Of a DNA stretch of 64,000 nt, positions 37,206-52,307 are shown piece after piece. A program made the translations under genes and the position numbers. Location of the stretch: assembly GCA_039545295.1 (NCBI GenBank), contig BCIK01000020.1:324698-388697 (forward strand). Direction: 5' to 3'. Numbering within the stretch: the stretch's first letter is position 1; the number at the start of each line of letters is the position of its first letter. Under the pieces are notes generated by a model that did no database searches, was not told the DNA's origin, and was given only the letters and a program-made list of their open reading frames with translations. This DNA is from Udeniomyces pyricola. Taxonomy: Eukaryota > Basidiomycota > Tremellomycetes > Cystofilobasidiales > Mrakiaceae.

Positions 37206-39291
37206 TTACTGTCCCTCACCCTCGGCGCCCTCAGCTCCGCCCGCACCTCCCTCAGCACCAGCGGCTCCCTCGACCCTCCTGGTCTTCTCGCTCTCCAACT
37301 GGTTGTAGAGCAAGAACAACGCCTTCTCGTTGGCCTCGACAGTACCGATGAGGGTGAACATGCGCTCGCCAGTCTCGTCGTGCGGGACCTTGGCGATCGA
37401 GATCTTGGAACCGGAGAGCCGACGGATCTCGGTGATCTTGGAGCCGGCTCGGCCGCTTTGGTTTTAGAGAAGGAAGAGCACAAGGAGAAAGAAGATTGAG
37501 GAAAGGAGATCACATCGATGAGCAAAGACGACAGTGAGAAAGATGTAATGATAGATGTTTCTCATTCGTAAGAAAAGCCAAAAACACTTACATGATGCAA
37601 CCAACCATGTCAGCGGGGATCGAGATGTTCTGCGTTCTCATCGAACCATCCTGCTGATGCTGCTGTTGCTGGTGTTGCTGCTGCTGCTGGTGGTGCTGCA
37701 TGGGCTGCTTGTTGAAGCTAGCCTCACCGTTCGAGATCCTCCTTCCAGCCGCCGCATTGACAATCGCCGAGGCGCCAACGACAGGAGCAGCACCGGCTCC
37801 ACCCATCGCACCGGCGAAACCAGCCGAAGGTTGTCGACCGACCACGACTCCAGGGACGGAAGCTCCTCCTCCAGCGAGCACACCGGCATCTCCGGACGAA
37901 CCCGGGTGGTACAAGACGGTTCCCTGTCCCCTCTCCCAATCTTCGAGGAGGCATCGACCAATCTCGGAAACGGCGACCTTGATGGCCTCGGTCGTACCCT
38001 GGACTTCGACGACTCGCTCGGTCGACTGGGGAAGCATTTCCTTGGAAGCGACCATGCGCGCGCCAGAGACGTCCTGGATGTGCTTGATCTTGAGACCGGA
38101 GCGACCGATAACGGTACCCATGAGGTTGTGGGAGATCAAGAGGCGGACAGAGGTGAAGGCGTTGGGGGGAGGGGGGGGGAGAGAGTCGGTCGAGAGCGGG
38201 GTCTCGAGGAGCTGTCGGGCAATCTCCGAGTAGGCCTGCAAAGCGAGACGACGGTGAAAAAAAAAAAAACGAGAACAAGAAAGGCAGGGAGACAAGGAAG
38301 ATACGTCAACCTCATGTCCATCAAACTAGGCTCGACCAACAAACGCAGAACAGCGAAGATACAACCGCGAGCAATCCATATTGCAAGCCACAGGGCGAGA
38401 AAAAACTTGGGTAAACGGAACTCACATGAGCGACACCCTCGAGGTTACCGCTGACGCTGAGGACTCGGTCGTTGACACCCTGGACGACCTTGGAAACACC
38501 GGCCTTGACGCCAGTGAGCTCTCGGAGATCGGCGACGTTCTTGCCGGCCTTGCCTGGAACGAGGAAACGGGGCGAGGAAGAAAGGAGAGGGAAAAATGGA
38601 GGAGACAAGGGGCAAGAAAACCGAGATGGAGAGATCGACGGGTAAGCCGCAGTCGACAAAGGGCGACCAAATGGCTTGTGCTCTCTTGGTCTGAGCAGAA
38701 TGAGAGCTGGCAAAGAAGAAGAAGTTTGCCCAGCGAGGAGATAGAAACGAGCAGAAACCAAAACGCACCGATGATGACACCGGCCTCCTTGGTGGAGACA
38801 AGGGCTCGGAGGACGAGGACCTGATCGGGGTTTTCGCCATCGACGGGTCCGTCCTCGTTGGTGGGGGACTGGACGTCCTCGCCAGAGTTGACGACGGGCT
38901 CGTTGGCAGGGGGAGGGGAAGAGACTGGTTGTGATTGTGTGTGCGTAGGTATATCAACGAGAGAAGGGGTTTTTTTTTTTTGCCGACCGGTAGAGGCAGA
39001 TGAGGGACGAAGCGACGAGAAGCGTTTGGTAGAAAAGGGGGATGAGGGGGAGGGGAGATGACGAAAGGAAAGATGAGACAGGTCGCGTAGAAGGGCAAGG
39101 GCGGGGAGGAGGGAAGGGACGGCGAAGCAAGTGAGTAAAGAAGTCAAAGTCGAAATTCCCAGCGAAATCAATCCGACCCAGCCAGGCCAGCGAAACAGAA
39201 CAGGCACCAAGAACCGTCAGCCGTCGCACGCCTCCAGTCTCGTCTCTCCACGCGCAAAACGATAGAACATCAACGTACCAGGGGCGGACAT
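37206..39291 (-). CDS. Triple KH-domain RNA-binding protein (poly(C)-binding type)
   Basis: Poly(rC)-binding/HEK2-PBP2/Rnc1-type regulator of mRNA localisation, stability or translation. Exons: 39291-39279, 38924-38769, 38553-38426, 38235-37592, 37455-37206 (396 codons). Three KH domains each have the GxxG loop: KH1 about residues 38-108 (LRALVSTKEAGVIIGKAGKN), KH2 about 125-197 (SVRLLISHNLMGTVIGRSG), KH3 about 300-375 (ISIPADMVGCIIGRAGSKIT). KH1 and KH3 loops are each assembled across an intron. Between KH2 and KH3 lie a Gly/Ala-rich linker and a Gln/His-rich tract (HHQQQQQHQQQQHQQ). The tail is Gly/Ala/Glu rich and ends EGAEGEGQ. The first coding exon encodes only MSAP plus one base, before a 354-nt intron. 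The exact yeast orthologue (PBP2 or HEK2) is not settled. Confidence 0.92.
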
Positions 39292-39381
39292 CTTATCAAG
39301 AGAACAAAAAAAGGGGTAGAAGGGGAGTTCAGGAAAGAGGTTGAGGAACGAAGTGAGGGAAGAAGGGCTGCGAGAGGGATA

Positions 39382-39412
<31 letters not shown>

Positions 39413-40799
39413 GGCCGGGTTAGGAGAGAAGGAAGGGAGGGTGAGGTGCGTCAGCGCTAAACTGGTACAAGCTCAAGGGCAATGGGTGAGGATCATTGTG
39501 CTGTGTGTGTGGTCGGATGATTGAATGGATGGGCGTGTGTGGACTATGGATGAGAGGACGTGGCATGTGAGGGGACGTGTTAGGTCGAGTCGAGGGAGGG
39601 ACCAGAGAGGTCAGACGAGCCGCCGCCGCGTGCTACTACTAGCTCGCGGTGGATTGTCGGTCCTAAGGATTTGGGACTCGGACGGGACGGGCGGAGCTAG
39701 GGACTGCCGGTCGTCGGGGAGAATTCGATCAGTTGATAGTTGGTGGAGAGGCTCACGTGAAAGGGGAAAGGGGAGGAAGAGGGAGGAAGGAGGGAGGAAG
39801 GAGGGGGGGAGAGGAAGGGAGGAGGGGAAGGGCTGAAGGGCTGAAGGGGAAAGGGGGGAAAAGGAGCTGAGGTGGGCGTAAGGGTCAACGATCAACGAAG
39901 AAATCTGAACGCTCACAGGGCCGGCCACCCACATCGACAGCAGCCACTTAAGCCAAAGCCTGTTAAGCGCGGTAAGCCAACCGGCCATCGATTATCATCA
40001 ACTTCTTCTGGCTGGCTGGCTAGCTGGCTGACCAGTCTATCTATATATGCTGCATAGCTATGGGGCTCATGGACCCACCGCCTTGCATAGTAGATATATT
40101 TACTATATCCATATGATCAATTATATTCGTACCTCAGGCCTCATCACTCACCCACATATATCCATACATCTCCACCTCTCAGCATCGCGCCCGCCATCCT
40201 ATATCAGCAGCCCATCGATTCGCCTGTGGTACTCTTGTGCTCTGCCAGCAGAAATGTCTCGAAGAAATCGATCGTACAGAGAGAGTGCACGCATATAGAG
40301 AACACGATTTCGTACATGTCATGTACTATGTATATTACATGAATTGTATAAGGAAAGACCCAGGACTGATGATGAGAGAGAGGTCAATCGATTCGAAAGC
40401 TTGCTATTCGCTCCCTTCCATGCACGGACGGCGCTGGCTCGTCTCTCCTCTCCTCTCCCTTCCCTCCCTCTCCTTCTTTCCACCACCATCCGCCTCACCC
40501 CCTCTTCCCACCCCATCCCTTACCCTCACCCTTACCCACCGTGCGTCACCACCCGCTCTCAACTCATCCTCACGTATCCACCTGTATCCCCTTCGCTGAC
40601 ATGATCCTTTTTACGCTTGCCCTCTTACCCCACCCCACGGTACTCGATCCTCCGACCGATCCGTTTCTTTCGCTCCGCCGTTTCCCTCTCGCTTCTCCTC
40701 ATCGAACCCCTCCTCGGCACCGACCTCCTTTCCTTCCGCTCATCTCGTCCCGCACCGATTCCACTCGATCCACACGTCGTCTCGATAGGTTAATCAAAT
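39292..40799. promoter_or_regulatory. Divergent KH gene/QCR7 intergenic region
   Basis: 1.5 kb between two diverging genes, so it must contain both promoters. Features include AGAGCC repeats at 39381-39411, a purine-rich AGGGAGG block at 39760-39860, GGCTGGCTAGCTGGCTG at 40010-40030, and a CT-rich stretch leading to the QCR7 ATG. No extra gene is supported. Confidence 0.45.
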
Positions 40800-42186
40800 A
40801 TGATCTGGGGACCTCTCGGTGTTTCGTACGTGGATGGACTTTCCTTGTGCTTGCTGCTTGCTTGCTCGCTTGGTTTGGGCGCGCGCGCTCGCCTGCCTGC
40901 CTTGGGCTCTCTCTCACTCGCCGCTGTGGCTGGGGGGAGAGCATGAGAGAGGGAGAATCGCTGCTCCTTCCACACCTTTCCTTGCCTTGACCGCCCCCAT
41001 CGTACCCGCCGACCGTTTCCACATCCCCTCATTCGTCCCATCGAATCGTCTTGCCCCTTCATCGGGGCCTCTTTCTCATCCAACCTTGGTCCTGTTGCAT
41101 TCTCCTTCCGCCCAAATGTCCTGTCCCGTCTGACCTCGTCCGATCTCGTCTGTCTTGGTCGCTTGCTCCAGTGTCGCGCCTTGGATCAGGGCTCGACCTG
41201 CCCTCCACAAGCGCATCATGCCCCTTGCCAACCTCTGGGTCAAGGCCGCCGGTTACAGGCAGGTCGGATTCAAGTACGATGATATCATTCAGGTCGAGTC
41301 CGACGTCATGCAGAAGGTCCGTTGTTTCCGCCAATGCTCATGCAAGATCCAAGAAGACGATCGCTTATTGAACCTCTTGCCCCCCCCCCTTCCCCCTTTC
41401 CTTTCCTTTCTACCCTACTCACTCATCGTTGTCATCATCATCAATCTTATCCCGTTGTCCCCCCCTCTCTCTCTGCTTCTTTCTTCTCTTCACAATCAGG
41501 CCATTGGCCGACTCACTGAGCGAGAGGGTTACGACCGAGTCTTCCGAACTCGACGAGCTATCCAGCAGGAGATTCTCCACCGAGACCTTCCCGAGTCCGA
41601 GTGGACCAAGCCCGAGGACGTAAGTCTTGTTTTCTTCCTTGGTCTCTCGTTGTCGTCGTCGTTTCGTTCGGTGGGAGGCATGGGAATGAGAAGTGAGAAG
41701 GATGGAGAAGTGGAAAGATGGGTTGAGCTCTGCGCGTGTGTTTTGATTGTTGTTGGAAGACACCGAACTCTCCCTCTCTCTCCCTCCAAAGGGTGTTTTG
41801 TCTTGGTATCAAACATACTTGAGAGAGAGAGAGGAAAAAGAGAGCTGAAAGGGGCTTTTAGACGTCTCAAGACGCGTCATAGTCTTTTTCCTTCTTCTTC
41901 TCATGCTTTCTCCTTCATCGAATTTTGGAGGTGCAAAGGAAAAAAAAAAGAAATAACTCATGCTGAATTTGAACTTGGGGTTTCTCCTCTCTCCTTTTCT
42001 TTTTGGTGTCTTTGCCCCCCCCCCCTTCCTTTCTATCTGTTTGATTGATTTTGGCTTTGTTTGTTGGGCTCGGTTTAGGACGTCCGATACTTGACCCCTC
42101 ACATTGAGGCCATCATGAAGGAGGAGAAGGAGCGAGCCGAGTGGGACAACCTTGCCTTCACCAAGAGGTCCAAGTCGACTCACTAA
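40800..42186 (+). CDS. QCR7: Cytochrome b-c1 complex subunit 7
   Basis: Small matrix-side subunit of respiratory complex III (UQCRB in animals). Exons: 40800-40825, 41172-41316, 41500-41619, 42079-42186 (132 codons, matching the usual 110-130). Start MIWGPLGVSVAPWIRARPAL fits the family. NLWVKAAGYRQVGFKYDD is the conserved core (AAG-R--G---DD). It continues with AIGRLTEREGYDRVFRTRRA, LPESEWTKPEDDVRYLTPHI and KEEKERAEWDN, as in fungal and animal homologues. The tail FTKRSKSTH is basic. Intron 3 (41620-42078) is unusually long for this gene, almost half a kilobase. Confidence 0.95.
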
Positions 42187-42353
42187 ACGATGTCGCCCCC
42201 CCCTTCCGATCAAAAGAAAGAGGAGGTCAGCGACAAGGAGGAGGAGAGAAGGTCGGAGAGAGAGCTCTAGTGGGAAGTTGTTGGCGGTGGAGATCGTCGT
42301 CGATGTCGAATGAATACATGAACATCATAGATACGGTTTTTGCAACATACATG

Positions 42354-42388
<35 letters not shown>

Positions 42389-42660
42389 TCAGTCGAGTTC
42401 GACTTTTTTTTTTTCTCTTTTTTTTTCGGTTCTTGAGTTGCAGGTCAATTTTATCGATCGATGAATGACGCTACGATGTACATGGCTAAGTAGTGATGTA
42501 GATTACACACATATATATGTTTACATACATCTCAACAGGATTAGGGATGTATGCTCCTTCTTCGTGATATATATATATATATATATAGACAAGCTCAGAG
42601 GATAGATGGTCTATGTACATTGCTCATGTAGATATGCATGTGTGGCCGCGCGCGCGGGCC

Positions 42661-42737
<77 letters not shown>

Positions 42738-43335
42738 GGAGGGGGGGGGGAGGGGGGGTATCGGTTTCGATGATAGATGAAAGGCATAGATGGTATGGAT
42801 GGCTTGGATTTAGTTGATTTTTAAGTTAATCAGGGAGTAGGAGGAGAAGGAAGACCGAACCCAGGGACGCCGTAGATATCGGGTCGTTGAGACTAGAGGG
42901 GGGGGGGGGGAGGATATTCGAGGATGAAGGATGGAGGATGGAGGATTTTTAATCATGAGGATGCAAGTTGGTGAGAAGAAAGGAAAAGGAAAAGGGCCGA
43001 AGGGATGAATGCAGAGGTAGGGTTCGTGGATGGATGAATGATGTGTTTTTTTAATTTGTGTGTGTGTGTGTGTGTGTGTGTGTTGGGGAGATAAGGAGGA
43101 TGGTTTGAGGTTGGAACCGATAAGGAATCGATTGATACACATCACGAAAGAAAAAGGGCAAAAAAAAAAAAAAAAAGTTCGTCGTGGATGAGTCAGCATA
43201 TCTGCATCTCCACGTCTTGCAGGCAATGGACATGGCCATGGGCGGCATGGATTTGAGGGCAACCCTTCTAGATCCGTCCGACCAAATCCAGGTCCGATCC
43301 TCATAAAGAATCGTCGACAAGAGGAGGAAAAAAAA
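42187..43335. other. Convergent intergenic region with extreme homopolymers
   Basis: Between QCR7 and NIT3 stops. Holds an A run of about 30 (42353-42382), TA tracts (42569-42586), an uninterrupted run of 74 G (42663-42736) with further G runs to about 42758, another G run at 42899-42910, and a GT repeat at 43059-43083. No gene is supported. Confidence 0.7.
42663..42736. repeat. 74-base uninterrupted G homopolymer
   Basis: All bases from 42663 to 42736 are G, followed by G runs interrupted by a few A. It is in the intergenic region between two convergent genes. Confidence 0.95.
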
Positions 43336-45199
43336 CTATATAAAAAGGAGACTTTTATCAAGAATGGGACTGACTCTCCAAAGGGGCAACGCTTCTCTCT
43401 GGGCTTTCATGAGACTTGGATCGATCCTCGCTCGAACGATACATTCGGATTCGTCCGCTGGCGTTGGGGTCGAGATGATGGCGCCCGAAGGTGAACATAA
43501 GAGGGTATGACCGTAGGAAACGTACTTTTTTTTTTTTTTTTTTTTCAAAAGGATTCGTGAAGAGGTAGAATAGAAGGACAGCGAAGGGCCCAGGGGGAAG
43601 GAGGAGGAGTGAGATGTCAGTCTTGGTTGTTTCTGGTTAGCTCCTTCTCTCTCTTCTTTTGTTGTTGTTGTTGTTGTTGTTGTTGTTCTCTTCGGTTTTT
43701 TGAATCGCACAAATGGGTCCTTCAAGTCATGGGAACTGACATCAGCCGACTCGTCCCTCGCAGGACTACACATCCCAACGAACACCTGATTATCGACCGC
43801 TCGAACCCTCTGCAAGATCTCCCAGTCCCTCGGACCGGTAGTCGTGTTGAAGGCGGAAGGCATGATGAAAGCGACGACGTCCGGGTGAAGGGTCAGTGTC
43901 GTCGTAAAGAGGGTTGGGAAGCGAATGTCGTAACAGATCGCAGTGGAGAGGAGACCGTAAGGGGTAGAGAAGAGGGTCATGGTGGATCCCGGGGAGAGGG
44001 ACGCAGACTCCTGGTAAAATAGGAAAAAAAAAAAGGGGAAGGGGAAGAGGAGGTGAGCGATCCGAACAAAAGATGGATCACCGAGGGTAGTCATGAGAAA
44101 GAAGTCGCTTCCAAGGGTATGATCACGATAGGAGAAGAGAAAGCAAGCATAAGATGATGACATGGTCTATGAGGGAGCGCTATAAGGGAGAACCTTACTT
44201 GGAACTTGATGCCCCCCGGGATATCAACGTCATACAGATGGATCTTGCGATGCTTGGCAATCAACCGACCTGCAATTCATCAAAACAAAACGAGAGGAAG
44301 ATGAATATATATATATAGGATGAGCGGCGCGTTCTGTACGGTTCGCATGAGCTTGAATCTTAGTGACAGAAGGAAGAAAACGAAAAAGGAAAATCTCTCG
44401 AGGATTCAAAAGCGCGTTGGTCTCTCTTCTCCGCTGCTTATACAGGTCGCCGGCGGTGGATCGATGGGGGTTATGGGACTGACTCACCCTGCGGATCCCA
44501 GACCGTACACGTGTTCCAGAGTTTCTCCTGTCCATCCTGACATTCTGGGATGGATCCACCGATGAGGTAGATGTTTTCCTCGCGGGCGGCGGTGGAGAGC
44601 ATGTGAAGGGTGGGCGCGAGATCGATCGAGGGGAGATCTACGGGGTCGATGCTATCGGAAGTGGAGGAGGGGTAATGAGGAGGGTCCGGAATAGGCTCGG
44701 CGTTGAGGCGATAAGCATGAGACACGGTAGGAGAGTTGAAGATCTCCTGCAAGGTGAGAGGAACGTGACACGAGAACGAAGAGGATCAGAAAGGGAAGGA
44801 AGGAAAGAACGAGGAACAAAAGTGAGTAGGTGAGAAAGTCCAAATGTCGTTGAAGGGATAGATAGATATCGTCTTTGTCCAATCCATCGGCTGGCTGGTT
44901 GGTTGGTTAATTGCCCTCGAGCTGGGTTGTGCAAGACGTTTGATGTTGTGATGTTTACGGTCGAGAGATCCATCTCGACGTCTTGAACGCACAGGTAAGC
45001 AAACGACCTGAGCTCTTCCTTGGGGTTGGTCGTCTCCTTGGGCTGGACCGGCGGCGGCCCGGGCAATCATGTGACGGGCATGGATGAGGTTGCGGGATTT
45101 GTCGTTGGAGATGTCGCCGAGTTGGATCATGGCGAGGTTGAAGGGGAGGAACGTTGAGGGCATGAGTGAGCGGGCTGGAGGGGTAGAGAGGTCGGGCAT
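43336..45199 (-). CDS. NIT3: Carbon-nitrogen hydrolase, omega-amidase (NIT3/Nit2 type)
   Basis: Nitrilase-superfamily amidase, probably hydrolysing alpha-ketoglutaramate and alpha-ketosuccinamate. Exons: 45199-44993, 44746-44488, 44269-44199, 44010-43741, 43524-43336 (331 codons, phases close). All three catalytic residues are visible: Glu in VVCLPEIFNSP (created at the exon 1/2 junction), Lys in IAKHRKIHLYDVDIPGG, and Cys in LLSTAICYDIRFPTL. Supporting motifs are YLIGGSIPE, LWNTCTVWDPQG, SLSPGSTMTLFSTPYG, DWEILQRVRAVDNQVFVGMC and YVSYGHTLLCSPSG. HLYDVDIPGG favours the animal Nit2 / yeast Nit3 group over Nit1. An in-frame ATG at 45163 (MPSTFLPFNLAMIQLGD) is an alternative start. The last acceptor follows a run of 20 A, which is odd. 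Confidence 0.9.
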
Positions 45200-45706
45200 G
45201 ATGGATGGGATGATGAGATCTGTCGTGGTGAGTGAGAGCAGGTGTGGCGAGATGAAAAGAATGAAGATGGAGGAGGGGGGGAATTGATGATGGACGACTT
45301 ATAAAAGGGCGCGCGCGCCTAGCAATCGGCTTTGGCCGCCTCTGCATATCCCAGCCCGCGGACGGCAGTTGACGATTGCAGCTGTCAGGCGGCGGGCGGC
45401 GTCGCGTCTCTGCAAGCTGTGTGATCTGAGGACTGCAACGATGAGTGATATATATACATGTATAATATATATGTATGTATGAATATTGACGAACCAGTCC
45501 AGTACTAGATGATAAGATTTGGGATGGGATGATGATGATGATGATGGTATGACGATTGAATAACAGAGGGAAAAATAAACATTAATCTGCATATCATACA
45601 GCGTCGAGTACTGATTGATGATGAACGAATATATCAATGAACCAACCAACCCTTTCCCCCCTTCCCCATCGCTGAACCATCGCTTACACCCTACCCAACC
45701 CCCGTC
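45200..45706. promoter_or_regulatory. Divergent NIT3/VPS4 promoter region
   Basis: 507 bp between two genes read outward. Contains alternating TATATA words near 45448-45475, a GATGATG repeat at 45529-45546 and a CT-rich stretch before the VPS4 ATG. No factor site is asserted. Confidence 0.5.
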
Positions 45707-49058
<3,352 letters not shown>

Positions 49059-49721
49059 TCAAATTCATTCTTTTTTTTCATTTACACATGTCGTTGGAGC
49101 GAGCAGGAACGTCGTTCGCAAGGTTTCGGGATGGAGGGAAAGGACGAGACGGTTGGAACTGGAGGATGGGGATGGTAGACTCAGATAAGGAGTGGATGGA
49201 TGAACCCCTTTTTTCTTCTTCTTCTTCTTCTTCTCTTTTTGTCTCGTTCTCTTCGTGTTCTTCTGGATTCTTCTTGTTTCTCGTTTGGGAATTCTTTTCT
49301 CCTTGTTTTTTTTTTTTTTTTTTTTTACATCTTCTTCTTCGCAGTCTTTCGCGAAGGGTAAGGAGAGAGAAACAGGCAGGGGTTGGGGGGGGGGGGAAGA
49401 GATCCGTGAATCCTTCTTTTTCTTTGATTCGTTTTTGGAACGTAAGGGTACGTACCGGGGGGGGGGGGGATCAACGCTCCTTTCATCGATCGAAAACCAA
49501 ATCGAGTGGGAGTGTGTCCATTTCGGATGTAAGTTAGGACTCCACATATATATAAAGAAAAAGAAAAAAACAAGACGGTTCGAGGAACAAAGAGGGGAAA
49601 GGAAAAAAGAACCAGAAAGGAAAGAAAAGCAAATGAAGAAAGAAAAGCAGGAGAGAAAAGAGGAGGGGGGAATATTTTGTTTTTATTTGAAAAAAAATTG
49701 ACAGATTTTTTTTTTTTTTGA
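49059..49721. other. Convergent intergenic region, VPS4 and TspO genes
   Basis: T-rich then A/G-rich sequence with TTC repeats (49210-49240), T runs (49306-49326) and G runs (49386-49395, 49459-49469). It presumably holds both 3' UTRs. No gene is supported. Confidence 0.55.
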
Positions 49722-51800
49722 TTAAAGTGTCTTAATAGCCTCTTGACCTTCGCTAGCGCCTTTGTCTCCGCCTTCCCGGGGTTTGGCCCAAGGCGAGTAG
49801 TTGAGGAACCAATCTTGTCAGGCGGTTGTCCGTGTGTTTGGATGGGATGAAACAGGAAGAAAAGAAAAAAAGAAGAAGAAAAAAAAACAAGAAGAAAAAG
49901 AAGAAAAAAACAAGAGACGATTGGTGAGAAGGTGGAGTGCGTCGGGAGGAAGTTGAAGATAGTGAAGGGAGAAAGAGTGGGGAAAGATAAAGAGGAGGTG
50001 GTAGTGGTATGGGGATTGAAAGGAAGAGATAAGGATCAACAAAACACGGTCATGTCAGTTAATAGTTGAGAAGATGAAGGTAGAGTGTGTCCCCCGAGGG
50101 AAAGGGGGGAAGAGAGGAATGTCGTAAGACTCACAGCCGGCATTAAGGTATGTCGCATAGGAGAGCCAAGCACAGTAAGGGGCGAGCAGTGTCTGAACGA
50201 GTCCAGCAGATTTCGGGAGGTCCTTAGCTTTGTACTGGTGGTACGAAAGGAAAGAAACAGGGAAGCGAGCATAGGTTGAGGAGGGGTAAAAGGAGAGGGG
50301 GAGGGGGGAGAGGGAGATGTCCGAACAAGTTAGGATCATTCTTGATGGGATTTTCTTTGGCTTCGTTTTCTGATTGTCTTATTGCTTAAACAGGTCCCAA
50401 GTTGTTTGGGGGGCCTTTTTTGGAAAAGGTGTTGTTTCTTTTCTTTTTTTCTTTTTTTTTTAATAGAAAAAGAAGGAAAGGAAGGAGGGGGGAGGGGGTG
50501 TTCTCGAAAAGACAGAAAGGGAAGGGACGACGCACGGTAAGAGCGTAGGCAGTAAGAGTGAGGACCGAGACGTTGATGAGGGCGAGTCCGGTCTGATATT
50601 ACCAATAATGAAACAGAGGCCAACGCAAATGGAGGGAAGTCAGTCAGTCTCGGCCTAGACCAAACGATACGTTTAACGACTTCGTCGTAATGAGAAGACT
50701 GACCTGCTTCAGTCCGAAGAACATGGGCGTCCATAAGTAGTTGAGCGCAAGCTGGGCGTAGTAGAGCGTCATGAGGTCCGAAGCGAGTTCTCTGCCAAGG
50801 ACAACATGCATACATGCGTCGGGCAGAGATTAGGATAGTCAGAGAGCAAGGACGGCGGACCGTATGAAGTTGAGTTCAGGTAACGTATCAGAGATGATCA
50901 ACCTGGGATAGAAGAAGAACGACTATATGTGCGTAACGCACCGAGCGAGAGGGTTCCAAGAGGAATCATAGTCCGACATAATGAGATGCGAGGCGTAACC
51001 CATCTGTGAAACAGATGACGCATATGCAAAAGAAGCACAAACATGATTTTCAGTCAGATGACAAGTCTAATTCGTTGGCGAAAGAATGAGCGGAACGTGA
51101 GGTAAATTCTAGGTAGAGACGAACCGAGCAGTATAGGATGGGCCAGATGATGCCGAATGCTCGATTGGGAGGTCGGCCAGGAGGAGCGCGCAAGCTCTTA
51201 TCACAGACATCCAACCAAGAAGGCGACCACCCACATAAGATCAGCAAATCATGTTGAGACTAGCAAGCGTAATTTGATATGTTGCTTATGTATGTCAAGC
51301 AACAATGATAGGAAGTGTGTTCCTTGGTTAGATGAACAGCCTCACCTTCCACCAGGGCGATCGGACAGTCCCCGCAGTGATATACCCCGATGCAGAGCCC
51401 AGTATCAAAGGAACCCCGACTAGAAGAGAAACGACAGCAGCCCGGTATATATCAGTGAAGAAGTCGTTGGGAGTCATGAGTCGAGGTCAACACAGAGATG
51501 ATGGAAGAAGGACGAGTAGGAAGAAGATGGAGAACCGGTAAACGTCAGCATCGACGCTCTTGATGACGACAGATCGCCCTCTGCTCATCTCATGCTCAAA
51601 TGGCACTAATGACCGCGGTTTCTTTGTGATATGCCAACATGAGATGGAGAAAAGACGGGATAGAAGGACATACCGGCCAGGATAGGATGCCTTGGCAAAG
51701 AGTAGAGGAGGCCTGGCAAGGGACCAATGTAAGGAACGCGCTTGTGGAGGATTGGGGGAGGGCCACCGGCGTAGGGACCTGGGTTATCGGTACCGGGCAT
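49722..51800 (-). CDS. TspO/MBR family protein (translocator protein)
   Basis: Five-helix membrane protein of the TspO/TSPO family, implicated in tetrapyrrole, sterol or stress-linked transport. Exons: 51800-51674, 51419-51346, 51196-51125, 51003-50942, 50791-50704, 50592-50536, 50234-50135, 49813-49722 (223 codons, phases close). Family marks in order: VPLILGSASGYITAG, SPWWKSLRAPPGRPPNRAFG, IIWPILYCSMGYASHLI (the WxxLY-MG-A pattern), QLALNYLWTPMFFGLKQ (the LN-xW-P-FF signature), GLALINVSVLTLTAY, LLAPYCAWLSYATYLNAGYW (W-x-Y-A--LN). The tail NYSPWAKPREGGDKG is soluble. The N-terminus (MPGTDNPGPYAGGPPPIL) is an extension beyond bacterial TspO. An additional upstream coding exon is possible. Diverges from the ABC ATPase gene over 507 bp. 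Confidence 0.92.
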
Positions 51801-52307
51801 GTGAGTGACAGAGTGAAGCAAGGGTAGAGGACAAGACCGGGCGGTGGAGACTTCAGAGACGGGAGAAGAAGCGGTGGAGGAGAGAGGGTAGTCCGGAGAT
51901 GATGATGGATGGAGATGAAACCGGGCAGGCAGCGAGTATATATGCTCATGAAATGTTGAGAATCCAGTCGTCAAAGGGGTTTCACTTTCGGGGAGATTGA
52001 ATGACTTTGGATATATATATATATATATGCAAGGGCTTGAGCCGTCAACTTTGCTTCAGTAGATCAGTTATGTGATTTGATTATTATATATATATACACA
52101 CACTTGACTGTGCTGGGTTCTCTCGTTATTGATCAACCGTCGGAGCTTGACCGGCGTGAAATAACGACGTTATACGTATAACGTATAACGACGTATACAG
52201 CACGCGTCAACGTTTGCTTCACACTCACGTACCTTGTCCGACCGACCTGGAATTACGTTAACCGTCCTAGCCTCCATCATCCCATCATCCCATCATCCCC
52301 TTCCACC
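51801..52307. promoter_or_regulatory. Divergent TspO/ABC ATPase promoter region
   Basis: 507 bp shared by two outward-reading genes. It holds two TA tracts (52009-52028 and 52085-52096), an 18-bp palindrome at 52167-52184 followed by overlapping partial copies, and CATCATCC repeats just before the ABC ATG. Confidence 0.55.
52167..52184. promoter_or_regulatory. 18-bp perfect palindrome, candidate operator
   Basis: ACGTTATACGTATAACGT reads the same on both strands. Nearby AACGACGT occurs on the left and TATAACGACGTATAC on the right, so the core GTATAAC is repeated. It lies 124 bp before the ABC ATG and 367 bp before the TspO ATG. Confidence 0.5.
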
